Source: Bdellovibrionales bacterium (GTDB taxonomy: Bacteria; Bdellovibrionota; Bdellovibrionia; Bdellovibrionales; Bdellovibrionaceae). Taken from it: DNA of 64,000 bases. A program made the translations under genes and the position numbers. Location of the stretch: contig JAFEAQ010000010.1 in NCBI GenBank assembly GCA_018266295.1, positions 1 to 64,000 of the forward strand. Reading direction: 5' to 3'. Shown piece by piece: positions 63,987 to 64,000 of the stretch. Position 1 is the first letter of the stretch. Each line of letters starts with the position of its first letter. The notes beneath the pieces are model-generated. The model was not told where the DNA came from, made no database searches, and worked only from the letters and a program-made list of their open reading frames with translations.

Positions 63987-64000
63987 AGACTCAAAAGGAA

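Noticed and set aside
1-64000. CRISPR array, IS element, prophage or integron
   Set aside because: No regularly spaced direct repeats, transposase, integrase or phage structural gene was seen on either strand.

Overview
The window looks like chromosomal DNA of a predatory bacterium of the Bdellovibrio group (Bdellovibrionota) or a close relative. This is inferred from gene content, not from a marker gene: a Glt/Agl-like gliding-type envelope operon with an AgmX/PglI-type TonB-like protein, many lipoproteins and exported proteins of no known family, a degenerate HD-GYP protein, a c-di-AMP cyclase operon of the layout seen in deltaproteobacteria-like lineages, and moderate GC. About 58 protein genes, one tRNA and two probable gene remnants can be supported. 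There is no rRNA, CRISPR array, insertion sequence or prophage.

Left third (1-25 kb). After a gene cut by the left edge, a tight minus-strand operon reads cysteine desulfurase - mnmA - mtaB - rnc - era - der - NSS transporter, with nearly every junction overlapping; it joins sulfur supply, tRNA thiolation, RNA processing and ribosome-assembly GTPases. A 508-residue acidic protein stands alone at 8.5-10 kb, followed by a cluster of GC-rich palindromes. A second minus-strand operon reads aldehyde dehydrogenase - tilS - ftsH - cdaA - cdaR - glmM - pdxJ - tsaE, so c-di-AMP synthesis is coupled to UDP-GlcNAc precursor synthesis. Then come envelope and lipid genes (START-domain protein, PLD-fold lipoprotein, glpX, thioesterase, pgsA).

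Middle (25-48 kb). tRNA-Gly(GCC), thiol peroxidase, a CRTAC1-like FG-GAP lipoprotein, a chemoreceptor, a membrane HEXXH protease, a histidine kinase, a putative NlpC/P60-like exported enzyme, a glyoxalase remnant and a stand-alone clpP precede a complete maltodextrin locus at 35.1-47.3 kb. Alpha-glucosidase and a LamB-type porin diverge from pullulanase, a fused binding-protein/MalF permease, MalG, MalK, an exported alpha-amylase and a ROK kinase. Together they can debranch and cut starch or glycogen, import maltodextrins and make glucose-6-phosphate. A lone exported sugar-binding protein converges on the operon. No local regulator is visible.

Right third (48-64 kb). A surface-glycan-like block contains a metallo-beta-lactamase/Rieske protein (domain order reversed relative to CMP-Neu5Ac hydroxylase), two polytopic GT-C-like proteins, a left-handed beta-helix acyltransferase and a GT2 glycosyltransferase. 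After a Cys-rich exported peptide and the HD-GYP-like protein, a three-gene operon places an outer-membrane protein, a periplasmic HMA domain and a MerT-like membrane protein together, suggesting an envelope-spanning metal path. The window closes inside the gliding-type operon: TonB-like/AgmX protein, Ig-like lipoprotein, beta-barrel, TPR-like protein and a von Willebrand A lipoprotein.
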